DNA of 19,448 nucleotides, from assembly GCA_023387635.1 (NCBI GenBank), contig JAEWHU010000046.1:1-19448 (forward strand). Direction: 5' to 3'. Made by a program: the position numbers and the translations under genes. The number at the start of each line of letters is the position of its first letter. Position 1 is the first letter of the stretch. Positions 1 to 7,367 of this stretch are shown here, piece after piece. The DNA is from Bacillota bacterium (GTDB lineage: Bacteria > Bacillota > Clostridia > Lachnospirales > Lachnospiraceae). Below the pieces are notes generated by a model. The model saw only the letters and a program-made list of their open reading frames with translations. It was not told where the DNA came from and searched no databases.

Positions 1-80
1 AAGTTTTTTTGTTCTTCTGAAACCTTAAGTCTTAAAATATCAAAAAAGTTCTCTTTATTTATTTCTCTTAAATATATCAT
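1..80 (-). CDS. GNAT-type N-acetyltransferase, N-terminal fragment (window edge)
   Basis: Only the first 26 codons lie in the window; the rest is beyond position 1. The ATG at 80-78 follows a GAGG-type ribosome binding site about 6 nt upstream. The translated start, MIYLREINKENFFDILRLKV followed by SEEQKN, matches the first beta strand and helix of GNAT acetyltransferases. The LKV..EQK pattern is common in the BltD/PaiA-like spermidine/spermine acetyltransferases. By family it would transfer acetyl from acetyl-CoA to an amine. A polyamine substrate is attractive because a polyamine cluster sits at the other end of the window, but that is inference from 26 residues only. Confidence 0.6.
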   Translation of the reverse strand, partial: MIYLREINKENFFDILRLKVSEEQKN

Positions 81-173
81 TTTTTACCTCTGCTCTATTT
101 TCTTTATTGGATTTGTACATTATATAATTGCTTTTTGTTAAATTTATAAAGGTTGCATTAAGTCCTTATACAC

Positions 174-1046
174 CTAACTCGTAGTTGCCACTTCGATATA
201 TGTATCTAATAGTTTATAAAACCAATCATCTAGATTAGTAAATTCATATCCCCATTGTCTGCATTTGTCTCCACTTAAGCAAAAGGATTCTGATCCATTA
301 TATGGACCCACATCACCATCTTCATGATATATTGGTAATTTTCCTGTTTTATCTTTTACATAATCTATTACTTCACTAATTTTCTTTGTTCCATAATTAC
401 ATCCATTAATTGCTCCTGTATGTGGTTTCCCTGCTAACCATGCTAAAAAGGAACCCGCTTCTTTAGAATCCACGTAACATATACTAGCATCCATATTATT
501 AACATTCATTGGAATTTCTTTTACTACATGTTCCACATAGAAATATAACCTTTTTGTATAATCATCTTCTCCTATAACTAAAGGAAATCTCACTGCAACA
601 GAAGGAATATTCTTATATTCTGTAAAAGTAGCACATTCCACTTGTCGTTTAATCTCATCGTAAGTATCATCTGTTCTATCACACCATTTTAATGGATGAG
701 TTAGAGGATCAAACTCCTCTTCTTTTAGTTCCATATGCCAATTAGAATATATGGATGCAGAAGAAGTTACAATATAGCGATTACACTTTACAATATCCAG
801 TAATTTCTTCACATCATTAGAAGAATAAGCAATGTTATCATAAACCACATCATACTCTTTACCTGCTAGATTGTAACTAAGGCTATCTGTATCTGTTCTA
901 TCTACTAATAATCTCTTAACTTTATTACCAAAAGAATCTTTTGCCTTTCCTCTTGTAAGTATGGTAACTTCATGACCATCCTTTAATAAGCTCTCGACTA
1001 AATGAACACCAAAAAACCTAGTACCACCGACAACTAATATATTCAT
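174..1046 (-). CDS. NAD-dependent epimerase/dehydratase family protein (extended SDR)
   Basis: The 290-residue protein opens with a Rossmann nucleotide-binding loop, VVGGTRFFG (residues 5-13), of the GGTRF type seen in CSP41-like atypical SDRs. It carries a YxxxK catalytic pair, Y129 and K133 (YDEIK), and a serine-rich strand TSSASIY at about 94-100. By family it acts on a nucleotide-sugar or similar substrate with NAD(P); the substrate cannot be told from sequence. I chose the ATG at 1046 because GGAG (1053-1056) lies 6 nt upstream. The longer frame begins at a TTG that overlaps that site. It is monocistronic, with its own promoter at 1071-1099 and no related neighbour. Confidence 0.8.
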   Translation of the reverse strand: MNILVVGGTRFFGVHLVESLLKDGHEVTILTRGKAKDSFGNKVKRLLVDRTDTDSLSYNLAGKEYDVVYDNIAYSSNDVKKLLDIVKCNRYIVTSSASIYSNWHMELKEEEFDPLTHPLKWCDRTDDTYDEIKRQVECATFTEYKNIPSVAVRFPLVIGEDDYTKRLYFYVEHVVKEIPMNVNNMDASICYVDSKEAGSFLAWLAGKPHTGAINGCNYGTKKISEVIDYVKDKTGKLPIYHEDGDVGPYNGSESFCLSGDKCRQWGYEFTNLDDWFYKLLDTYIEVATTS

Positions 1047-1070
1047 ATCATTCTCCAATCCATACCATAA

Positions 1071-1099
1071 ATTATACTTCTTTTCTAACTAAATCACAA
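1071..1099 (-). promoter_or_regulatory. Sigma-A-type promoter of the epimerase gene
   Basis: Read on the minus strand: -35 TTGTGA (1094-1099), a 17-bp spacer and a perfect -10 TATAAT (1071-1076). Transcription would start near 1064, giving a very short leader. That agrees with the start chosen at 1046. Confidence 0.65.
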
Positions 1100-1257
1100 C
1101 GTTAAATATTTTCACAGAATAGATTTAAACACACTTTGACTTTCCATTTACTTATTTACATACATATTTTACCTTAATTAAACTTATTAGTAAAGTTTAA
1201 TCTATATGAGTTTTAGCCCACTTATGACTTGCCCCGAGTTAGTTAATTTTATTAAAA

Positions 1258-1300
1258 TAAGGAAGTTACAGAACTAAATAACAATTCTGTGACTTCCTTA
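1258..1300 (-). terminator. Intrinsic terminator after the ECF S-component gene
   Basis: A 16-bp inverted repeat (arms 1258-1273 and 1285-1300) with one internal mismatch or wobble and an 11-nt loop lies 22 nt past the stop of the S-component gene. On the minus strand it is followed by a U-rich stretch (ATTTTAAT). The arm beyond the loop carries TTCTGTAACTTCC. The stem is nearly perfect on both strands, so it may work in both directions. The remaining 1059-1257 holds the epimerase promoter and AT-rich sequence without other recognisable features. Confidence 0.7.
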
Positions 1301-1322
1301 CTTTATAGGGTATCATAATAAC

Positions 1323-1862
1323 TTAATTATTCTGTTGCCCAGGTAATAATCTAGCTTTTTTTAATACATATACAATGGCTGGTACTACAATAAGTTGAAT
1401 TATAATACCAGGTAGCGCAGTGACAAATGCAGCAGATACAAAAGTTGCCATTCCATATGGTATACCAGCAATACCAAAAATGATTGCATATGCAACACCC
1501 ATTACAACTCTACCACAAAGCATAGCACCAATTAAGGATGGATATATTTTACCTTTTGTTATTTTATAAAGTGCAGCTGCCACCCCACCATATGTAGCAA
1601 GTTCAAATATCATAGCTAAACCAACTGGGTAGATTGGTGGCATTCCAGTAAGTGCAAAAGCTAATAAAGGTAATATAAAACCACAGAAAGCTGCATATGG
1701 AATACCACATAAGAAACCACTAAGTAATACGGGAATATGCATTGGAGATATAATAGAACCAATGTTATTTACTGGAACCATTTTTGTAATTTGTGGTAAA
1801 ATCAACCCTATGGCAATACATATACCAGTATAAATAAGTTTTTGAGTGTTTGTTTTTTTCAT
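1323..1862 (-). CDS. ECF transporter S component (vitamin/precursor uptake), substrate unknown
   Basis: A 179-residue, very hydrophobic protein with about five to six predicted membrane helices, a short basic N-terminus (MKKTNTQK) and a basic C-terminus (LKKARLLP). Size and pattern (GICIAIGLILPQ in helix 1, then a conserved MHIPVLLSGFLCG) fit the integral-membrane substrate-capture (S) subunits of energy-coupling factor transporters. These subunits use a shared EcfA-EcfA'-EcfT module encoded elsewhere; none is in this window. The family carries vitamins or related compounds, but I cannot tell which. AGGAGG (1871-1876) fixes the start. The long structured leader upstream (1907-2104) implies control by premature termination, as is typical for S components under riboswitches. 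Confidence 0.8.
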   Translation of the reverse strand: MKKTNTQKLIYTGICIAIGLILPQITKMVPVNNIGSIISPMHIPVLLSGFLCGIPYAAFCGFILPLLAFALTGMPPIYPVGLAMIFELATYGGVAAALYKITKGKIYPSLIGAMLCGRVVMGVAYAIIFGIAGIPYGMATFVSAAFVTALPGIIIQLIVVPAIVYVLKKARLLPGQQNN

Positions 1863-1906
1863 CTTTTTCTCCTCCTATAATGTAGATGCATTAAATACTT
1901 CGAGAT

Positions 1907-2104
1907 GAACAATGACAGTTTCTTTCCTATTAATAAAAAAAATCATGAAGAATAAACTGTTATATAAAACAGTTTGAACCTTCATGATCCTAATATCAAT
2001 ATTATTCTGTTTTTCATTCCAACAAGTATTATTCTTGAGGTATTTTACTACTACTATTTTTCATAATAGTTACTATCTTCATGATAGTCATTGTTCAAAT
2101 TCTC
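1907..2104 (-). ncRNA. Structured 5' leader of the ECF S-component gene: candidate riboswitch/attenuator
   Basis: On the transcript, in 5'-3' order: one arm of an 11-bp stem, TGAACAATGAC (2097-2087); two adjacent 6-bp hairpins with near-identical loops AUGAA (2088-2072) and AUGAAA (2070-2053), one base apart; about 60 nt of weakly paired sequence; an intrinsic terminator (1988-1935); then the closing arm GTCATTGTTCA (1916-1906). Alternative pairings exist. UUUGAAC (2099-2093) is a perfect 7-nt complement of GUUCAAA (1979-1973) in the terminator's 5' side. ATCATGAAG occurs both in the first hairpin and in the terminator arm. AAACTGT recurs downstream of the terminator. I do not recognise a known riboswitch consensus. 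Confidence 0.55.
1935..1988 (-). terminator. Intrinsic terminator inside the S-component leader (attenuator)
   Basis: The transcript folds as ATCATGAAG (1988-1980), then an inner 8-bp hairpin AAACTGTT/AACAGTTT (1975-1968 with 1961-1954), then CTTCATGAT (1950-1942), followed at once by seven U residues. It lies about 70 nt upstream of the start codon, so the gene is expressed only if this terminator is bypassed. Confidence 0.75.
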
Positions 2105-2110
2105 TAATAT

Positions 2111-2139
2111 ATTTTAACATATTATTTTATATTTGTAAA
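2111..2139 (-). promoter_or_regulatory. Promoter of the ECF S-component transcript
   Basis: Minus strand: -35 TTTACA (2134-2139), 17-bp spacer, -10 TAAAAT (2111-2116); each hexamer matches the sigma-A consensus at five of six bases. The predicted start near 2104 lies just before the first arm of the leader stem at 2097, which supports the leader being a defined RNA. Confidence 0.65.
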
Positions 2140-2170
2140 GAATTATGTAAACTTATTTATAATATTGAGT

Positions 2171-2196
2171 AATAATTATGCAGTTTTATAATTATT
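2171..2196 (-). terminator. Weak hairpin just after the DUF3842 stop codon
   Basis: A perfect but all-AT 9-bp inverted repeat (2171-2179 with 2188-2196, 8-nt loop) begins 4 nt after the stop codon. There is no clear U-run on the minus strand, so it may be a transcript 3' end structure rather than an efficient terminator. Confidence 0.3.
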
Positions 2197-2199
2197 TTT

Positions 2200-2640
2200 C
2201 TAATTGTATTCATGCAACTTATTTATTGCTAATTCAACTGCACTTTCTATGTATTGTTGTAAAGTACCTTCATTAATCACAACTATCTTAGTGCTACAAC
2301 CATCAAAAGGTATTAAAATTCTATAAGCATCACTTGCTCCTATTGCCTCAGCAATTGCTGGCGATAATTCACCTAACATTGCATGGGGAATACTTATACC
2401 AATTGGTCCCATAATTATATCTGCTTTTTTTACGTTATGTATAATAGCATTCTCGCCCGTTGCCCCATCCGAGGCCCCAGCTTTTAGCATTGCCGATGTT
2501 GCTAATCCATTAGTACCAAGTGCACGTATAACTACTGGTAACTCTTTTGGTAAACACTTTGTTAATCTTTCAATACATTGTCTTCCAATGCCTCCACCTT
2601 GACCATCTACAACTGTGATTAAGTACTTATGATTTATCAT
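2200..2640 (-). CDS. DUF3842 family protein
   Basis: A 146-residue soluble protein beginning MINHKYLITVVDGQGGGIGR. The VVDGQGGGIG glycine-rich loop near the N-terminus is the hallmark of the DUF3842 family and resembles a nucleotide-binding loop. A second conserved-looking stretch, IIMGPIGISIPHAMLGELSP, follows near the middle. No biochemical role is established that I know of. It is the last gene of the group that starts with the IclR-linked operon, 100 nt after the M24-like gene. That gap contains a triplet repeat tract, so co-transcription is plausible but not assured. The start is supported by GGAG 7 nt upstream. Confidence 0.8.
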   Translation of the reverse strand: MINHKYLITVVDGQGGGIGRQCIERLTKCLPKELPVVIRALGTNGLATSAMLKAGASDGATGENAIIHNVKKADIIMGPIGISIPHAMLGELSPAIAEAIGASDAYRILIPFDGCSTKIVVINEGTLQQYIESAVELAINKLHEYN

Positions 2641-2651
2641 TGCTTATCTCC

Positions 2652-2694
<43 letters not shown>

Positions 2695-2740
2695 TGCATT
2701 AAAGTTTTATAACTTTCATTCGTACAAATAGTTATACTAA

Positions 2741-3820
2741 TTAAGCAGTTAAATTTACGCATCCATCTGTTTTAATTAATACTGTATCTGTTATCCTTGG
2801 CCCACCAAATTTAGGTTCATAAATGGTTGGAAGTAAAATATCTACTACCATATTTTCCTCTAATTGATGTGTAGAACCTTTACCTAATATTGGATAAAAT
2901 TCTGATTGTCTTATTCCAACACCATAACCTATATGAGGTAAGAACATTTTAGCATATCCATTATCATGTATATAACGATATGCTTTTTCGTACACATCAC
3001 CAGCGATTGCACCAGGTACTAATGAGTCCATGGCAATCTTTTGAGTCTCGATTAATAAATTATATATGTTTTTCGTTTCTTTTGCAACCTCTCCAAGAAA
3101 AACTGTACGACACATTTTGGTAACATATCCTTTATAAGTTGCACCCAAATGAATTATAACAGGTTCATTATCATTAATTATATAGTCACCTGCATATGGA
3201 TGAACTAATTGTTGACGATCGTGTCTTAGTACTTGCATACGAAAAGAACTACCCTCAGAACCAGCTTTTCTCATAGCATATTCAGCTTCTGCTAGTATTT
3301 CTGTTTCTTTTAAACCAGGCTTTGTCGCTTTCGTTGCTGCTTCCATACCAATTTTTAAAAAGGTAGCAGCTTTTTTCATATATTCAATTTCTACTTCATT
3401 TTTAACAGAACGAATTCTATAACAAGCCTCCGCAATATCACCAAAATAAATACCAGGCACGCTATCTCGTAAACATTGATAATCTTTTAAAGATACAAAA
3501 TATCTTGTAAAACCTACTTTTGGATTCTTTATACCCAATTTATTCACAACATCTGCTGTTTTTTGACTAACATTTTCACCTGGAAAGAAATATGGAATAA
3601 CCTCCATACCTGTTTTATCATAAACATGTCTTGCATCTAACCATATACTAATAATGATTGGCTCTCCAACTGCTGGTACAATTAAAGAACCTCCTTCCAA
3701 ATCTTCAAGCATAGCAAAATATATTAGATTTTCTCTATCCATAATAACTGCTACGTCTAGCTCTAGCTCCTGTAAGCTAGTTTGAAGTTTTGTGATTCTC
3801 TCTTTTATTGTTACATTCAT
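2741..3820 (-). CDS. M24 (pita-bread fold) family protein lacking all metal ligands; creatinase-like, not a typical Xaa-Pro peptidase
   Basis: The 359-residue protein has the two-part layout of M24 proteins: an N-terminal creatinase/prolidase domain (about 1-135) and a C-terminal pita-bread domain (about 140-359). The usual five metal ligands D, D, H, E, E are all replaced. The first Asp is H224 (IIHLGATYKGY) and the second is K235 (VTKMCRT). The metal His is Y299 (GYGVG), the first Glu falls at Leu329/330, and the second Glu is T344 (RITD). H207 (LVHPYAG) keeps the conserved non-metal histidine. Creatinase shows that this fold can hydrolyse C-N bonds without metal, so an amidinohydrolase-like or other role is possible. 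I chose the ATG at 3820 because AGGAGG (3831-3836) precedes it; the upstream ATG at 3883 would add 21 residues running across that site. Confidence 0.75.
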   Translation of the reverse strand: MNVTIKERITKLQTSLQELELDVAVIMDRENLIYFAMLEDLEGGSLIVPAVGEPIIISIWLDARHVYDKTGMEVIPYFFPGENVSQKTADVVNKLGIKNPKVGFTRYFVSLKDYQCLRDSVPGIYFGDIAEACYRIRSVKNEVEIEYMKKAATFLKIGMEAATKATKPGLKETEILAEAEYAMRKAGSEGSSFRMQVLRHDRQQLVHPYAGDYIINDNEPVIIHLGATYKGYVTKMCRTVFLGEVAKETKNIYNLLIETQKIAMDSLVPGAIAGDVYEKAYRYIHDNGYAKMFLPHIGYGVGIRQSEFYPILGKGSTHQLEENMVVDILLPTIYEPKFGGPRITDTVLIKTDGCVNLTA

Positions 3821-3851
3821 ATAAAGATATCCTCCTACATGCATTTGCTCT

Positions 3852-3881
3852 GTTAGAGGGGGTATTGTTACCTCCTCTAAC
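3852..3881 (-). other. Intergenic hairpin between the transporter and M24-like genes
   Basis: An 11-bp inverted repeat with one mismatch (3852-3862 with 3871-3881, 8-nt loop) lies in the 126-nt gap. On the transcript it reads GTTAGAGGAGG, then an 8-nt loop, then CCCCCTCTAAC. No U-run follows, so it is more likely an mRNA processing or stability element than a terminator. It sequesters a Shine-Dalgarno-like AGAGGAGG that belongs to the unused upstream ATG. Confidence 0.45.
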
Positions 3882-3946
3882 ATTTATAACTTTTCGGTTA
3901 TACCCTCTTTGTGTATATGTAATTTATATAAATATTGCTTTTATTA

Positions 3947-5197
3947 TTACTTTTCATTTTGAAAGTCAAAATCTTTCCATTCGCATAATAATGAAACAAT
4001 TACACCACCGAACAAAGCCCAGAAAGCAGAACCAATAGAAAGAATTGTAATGTTGCTTGCACCAATGATTAATGCAACAAATGCACCAAGTGTAAAATGA
4101 TTTGAAGTAAAAGCTTCTTTAAATGAACTAATCAATACGTTAATCATTGCTAAACCAGCTAATACATTGATTAATCCAGATGGAATTGCCGTAACAAATC
4201 CTAAAGCAAAACTTGCCAAAATACCAAAAGTAATAAAACAACATCCATTGATTATTGCTGCCACGTAGCGCCCATCTTTATCATCTCCTGCTGCATCAGA
4301 TGAACAAATAGCAGTCATTGGCCCTGCAATATTAGCATTGTGAGCTCCAACAAGTCCAGAACAAATTCCACCGATACCACTAATGATTGTCATTGCATTA
4401 ATAGGTACTTTATAACCTTGTGCATATAAAACTCCAATAGCTTGTGCATTTTCAGCACCTACAACAAGTGCTGCTAATGGTACAGATACTGATAAAATAC
4501 TTGCTAAATTAAATTTAGGTAATACTAATTGTGGTGGAATATAGGAAAAATTAAAGGATTCTATATTTAATCCACCAGTGCATATGATAGCAATAACACC
4601 ACATAGTAATGCTGCTAAAACTGGAGGTAACTTTTTTATAAATTTAGGAATAACAAAATAGCCGAAAACTGCTGCGCCACAGATAATTGGAGCTGCTATT
4701 GTTGAAGTTACAATATTAGTACCAAAACGCAACATAACGCCTGCTATCATGCCCATTACAATGGGTAGTGGTAAAAATCTCATAACTTTTCCTATTAATC
4801 CAGTGACACCAAGTAATAAAACGATGACACCAGCCATCAAAAAAGCACCAGAAGCTTCGTTAAAGGAATAGCCAACTAATGAAGTCGCTAACATTGAAGC
4901 TGCAGGGATTGAGAACGCACCTACAATTGGCATCTTAAAATAAAGGGCCATAATTAAACTAATAAGTCCACCAAATACATAAATACCAAATAACCATGAA
5001 ACGGTTTGTTCCATTGAATAACCCGCTGCAGTACTTGCATTAATCGTAACAAGTGCAGGACCGGTACATCCAAAGATTGCAGCTACTATACCAGCTGTTA
5101 ATGATTTTCCAGTAAAATACCTCTTTAAATCTGCTAGACCTGATTTATATCCAGGCCCTTTTTCAATAAACCCCAATTTGGTTTGTGCATTATTCAT
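3947..5197 (-). CDS. BenE family transporter (benzoate/H+ symporter-like)
   Basis: A 416-residue polytopic membrane protein with about 11-12 hydrophobic segments. After a short cytoplasmic N-terminus comes TAGIVAAIFGCTGPALVTINAS, the first conserved block of the BenE family; later GLVGAHNANIAGPMTAICSS matches the signature that in BenE reads G-G-H-x-x-N-L-A-A-I-T-A-A-I-C. Known members import aromatic acids with protons, but substrates vary. Its place 22 nt after the LarA-like gene, in an operon with meta-cleavage lower-pathway enzymes, suggests it imports the operon's substrate or a related carboxylate. AAAGGAG upstream supports the start. A xanthine/uracil permease is a less likely alternative. 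Confidence 0.82.
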   Translation of the reverse strand: MNNAQTKLGFIEKGPGYKSGLADLKRYFTGKSLTAGIVAAIFGCTGPALVTINASTAAGYSMEQTVSWLFGIYVFGGLISLIMALYFKMPIVGAFSIPAASMLATSLVGYSFNEASGAFLMAGVIVLLLGVTGLIGKVMRFLPLPIVMGMIAGVMLRFGTNIVTSTIAAPIICGAAVFGYFVIPKFIKKLPPVLAALLCGVIAIICTGGLNIESFNFSYIPPQLVLPKFNLASILSVSVPLAALVVGAENAQAIGVLYAQGYKVPINAMTIISGIGGICSGLVGAHNANIAGPMTAICSSDAAGDDKDGRYVAAIINGCCFITFGILASFALGFVTAIPSGLINVLAGLAMINVLISSFKEAFTSNHFTLGAFVALIIGASNITILSIGSAFWALFGGVIVSLLCEWKDFDFQNEK

Positions 5198-5219
5198 TAT
5201 TTTCTTCTCCTTTGTTTAA

Positions 5220-6686
5220 TTATAACTTACCGAAAACTGAAATATCTACACCTCTTTGCTTTAGCCATTTTGGTAGTAATTCTTTATCTACTCTTTCGCT
5301 AACAGCTGGTGCTTTTTCAATTAATAGTTCTGCTAGAGAACGGCTTACATTTATACCTGCCATAGCACCGTCGAAAATAAGTACTTTATCGGTACCAGTA
5401 GCATTATAAGCAAAATTCATAGCACCTTCTGTTGTTTTTATAACACTAGCATAATCCATGTATTGAATATTTAATGGATCTGTATCAAATAAATCGCTTT
5501 GTTCTTGTCCTACAACAATAGTTGGTATGTGTTTAGAGAAGAATGCGGATGGATATCCAAGCCATGCATAATTGTGAACACACATTTTAATAGCTGGATT
5601 CATAGGTGGAATATCCTCGAGCATTGGTTTATCATTACGATTATAGAAGGCTTCTGTATACCATGTATATGGTGCAAGTGCATTCTCCATATCATAAAGG
5701 TCTGTATTCGCACCAGTAAAGTTAGCATAGATAACACCTGCTGCAAATACATATGGCACAGGACATGGGAAATCTAGTACTGCAATACATTCATCAATTT
5801 CCCCAAATAAAGTCATAATCTTTCCATAATATTGACATCCTACGAAAGTGGCACGGTCATTAAGTGCATAAAGATCATTATCTGAATCTACACCTACAAT
5901 ACCATGAGGCCCAACATTAAGAAAGGAAGCAAATGCGAATTTACTTTGTACAAACTCAGATTCAAAAATTGCTCTTGCAGTAAAGTTTGCAGCTCGTGGT
6001 CCTAAATTCTGGTGATAAGTACTACGAGTTTCGCATCTTGCGTAAGACATACCAAAAGGTTTAACTGCTTTATCAACTTGACGATGGAAATGTACTTCAC
6101 GTACATCTGTGTGATGCGCATGAATAATCCAATCTGCATCATATATTTTTTTAAGACCATATAAAGTACCAATTTCAGTTTCAATTGGAATACCTTCATC
6201 AACTGGAGCTAATCCAATTGCTTTACCATTAAAATAAGTATCTAAACCATAACGCTTGATGTATTCTTCTGTTTCTCTAAATCTCATTCCTACACCAGCA
6301 CGTAAGCGTATATTCTTACATCCAGTTTTTTCTTCTACAATATCTTTAATTGCTTTTAATAATTCTGCATATGGTTGACCACCATATAAAGTAAATCCGT
6401 GATGAGATGCTAGAATGTTCACTGTATGTTCCGGTTTAATCATACTCATGTCTACTTTTCTAAGAGATTCATATGCTGCTTCTTTTACATCCTTAATTCC
6501 ATCCACACCTTCCTTGGCTGGATAAATAACATCTGGTAGATCTGGAAATAATTCTTGCAATTTTAATGAAACCATATTTGGTAGCTCAGAAACCCTTGTT
6601 TTTACTAAAGATGGTTCAATACCATATTGTGAAGGTTTTGGTTCAATAGGTTTTATTGGTTTGTGTATCATTACTTCTTTATTCAT
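5220..6686 (-). CDS. LarA-like protein (nickel-pincer racemase/epimerase superfamily, divergent)
   Basis: A 488-residue soluble protein. Lactiplantibacillus LarA uses H174, K184 (covalent pincer nucleotide) and H200 (nickel ligand), spaced 10 and 16 residues apart. Here H199, K209 and H225 show exactly the same spacing within DVREVHFHRQVDKAVKPFG and ARCETRSTYH, and an upstream HH pair (H95/H96, ILASHHG) could stand for LarA H108. The usual GFSGG motif is absent and the chain is some 60 residues longer than LarA, so this is a distant or novel subgroup. Family members invert or epimerise 2-hydroxy acids. I infer a hydroxy-acid isomerisation step feeding the hydratase/aldolase pathway. LarB, LarC and LarE homologues are not in the window. 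The ribosome binding site is weak (GGGGTATGAG), and the start lies 52 nt after the iron-sulfur protein gene. Confidence 0.58.
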   Translation of the reverse strand: MNKEVMIHKPIKPIEPKPSQYGIEPSLVKTRVSELPNMVSLKLQELFPDLPDVIYPAKEGVDGIKDVKEAAYESLRKVDMSMIKPEHTVNILASHHGFTLYGGQPYAELLKAIKDIVEEKTGCKNIRLRAGVGMRFRETEEYIKRYGLDTYFNGKAIGLAPVDEGIPIETEIGTLYGLKKIYDADWIIHAHHTDVREVHFHRQVDKAVKPFGMSYARCETRSTYHQNLGPRAANFTARAIFESEFVQSKFAFASFLNVGPHGIVGVDSDNDLYALNDRATFVGCQYYGKIMTLFGEIDECIAVLDFPCPVPYVFAAGVIYANFTGANTDLYDMENALAPYTWYTEAFYNRNDKPMLEDIPPMNPAIKMCVHNYAWLGYPSAFFSKHIPTIVVGQEQSDLFDTDPLNIQYMDYASVIKTTEGAMNFAYNATGTDKVLIFDGAMAGINVSRSLAELLIEKAPAVSERVDKELLPKWLKQRGVDISVFGKL

Positions 6687-6738
6687 ATCTCATACCCCGC
6701 TTAATTGTGTTATATAGTTGTTGCATATCTTAAAATTG

Positions 6739-7347
6739 TTAATCATTATTTGATGTATGTACAATTTTATCAAGCAGTTCTCTATCTTCTTCAAAATAAA
6801 AGCCTCTACTATTGTATTTTTCTTTTACTTCTTCTGGTAGAGTCCAAGCTGTTGCTGTTTCACCATACCATTGCCATCCATTTGGATTTGGTACTAATTC
6901 ATTGCCAGCAGCTTTTACTAATCTTAATAATGGCTGTATGCATTCAATAGAGCACCCTGTACGTATACCTGTCATAGAAGAAACTTCTTCTGGAGTTTTC
7001 GCACCACCAATAAGAGCTGCTGCAACCTCATCTGCTCTAACACCAACGCAATAACATAATACTTGTTCTGGATTTAGATGTGCTTTTTCACAAAGTTCTC
7101 TTATTTCATTTTTATCGTATTTTGTTACATCTACTCCAATGCTAAGTGGTTCTTCTCTCTTAACCATCTTCACTGCATAAAATGGACATCTTTGTTCGCA
7201 ATTAGCACAGCCGCGGCAAGCATCTTTATCTACTACAGCTTTCTTATCCACTATTTTTATTGCGTATACAGGACAGACTTTTTCACATATTTTACACCCC
7301 CTACATACATTTTCTTGTACTTCTGCTAATAACGTTACTTGCTTCAT
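6739..7347 (-). CDS. Iron-sulfur protein: 2x[4Fe-4S] ferredoxin plus BFD-type [2Fe-2S] domain
   Basis: A 202-residue soluble protein. Two ferredoxin motifs hold C15, C18, C21, C25 and C44, C47, C50, C54 (CxxCxxCxxxCP type). A BFD-like domain follows, with C98xC100 and C132xxxC136 (CYCVGVRADEVAAAL ... TGIRTGCSIEC). The last 60 residues have no recognised motif but are rich in aromatic residues (NGWQWYGETATAW). Such modules pass electrons between ferredoxin pools and flavin or metal enzymes; the partner is not obvious here. I chose the ATG at 7347 because GGAGG lies 8 nt upstream. The longer frame begins with a TTG inside that site. It follows the aldolase by 20 nt, so it belongs to the same operon. 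Confidence 0.85.
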   Translation of the reverse strand: MKQVTLLAEVQENVCRGCKICEKVCPVYAIKIVDKKAVVDKDACRGCANCEQRCPFYAVKMVKREEPLSIGVDVTKYDKNEIRELCEKAHLNPEQVLCYCVGVRADEVAAALIGGAKTPEEVSSMTGIRTGCSIECIQPLLRLVKAAGNELVPNPNGWQWYGETATAWTLPEEVKEKYNSRGFYFEEDRELLDKIVHTSNND

Positions 7348-7367
7348 CTTATATACCTCCAATATCC

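Noticed and set aside
2053..2088. Tandem hairpins as an ANTAR or guanidine-II target
   Set aside because: ANTAR sites need hexaloops with A1 and G4, and guanidine-II hairpins need ACGR loops. The AUGAA and AUGAAA loops fit neither, and the second hairpin does not overlap the terminator.
1984..2172. 62-codon plus-strand reading frame in the S-component leader
   Set aside because: No ribosome binding site, low-complexity hydrophobic translation, and it lies antisense to the structured leader and promoter.
6002..6202. Minus-strand frames inside other genes (6002-6202, 8678-8899, 17597-17791)
   Set aside because: Out-of-frame overlaps within the LarA-like, mhpF and speE genes, with low-complexity translations.
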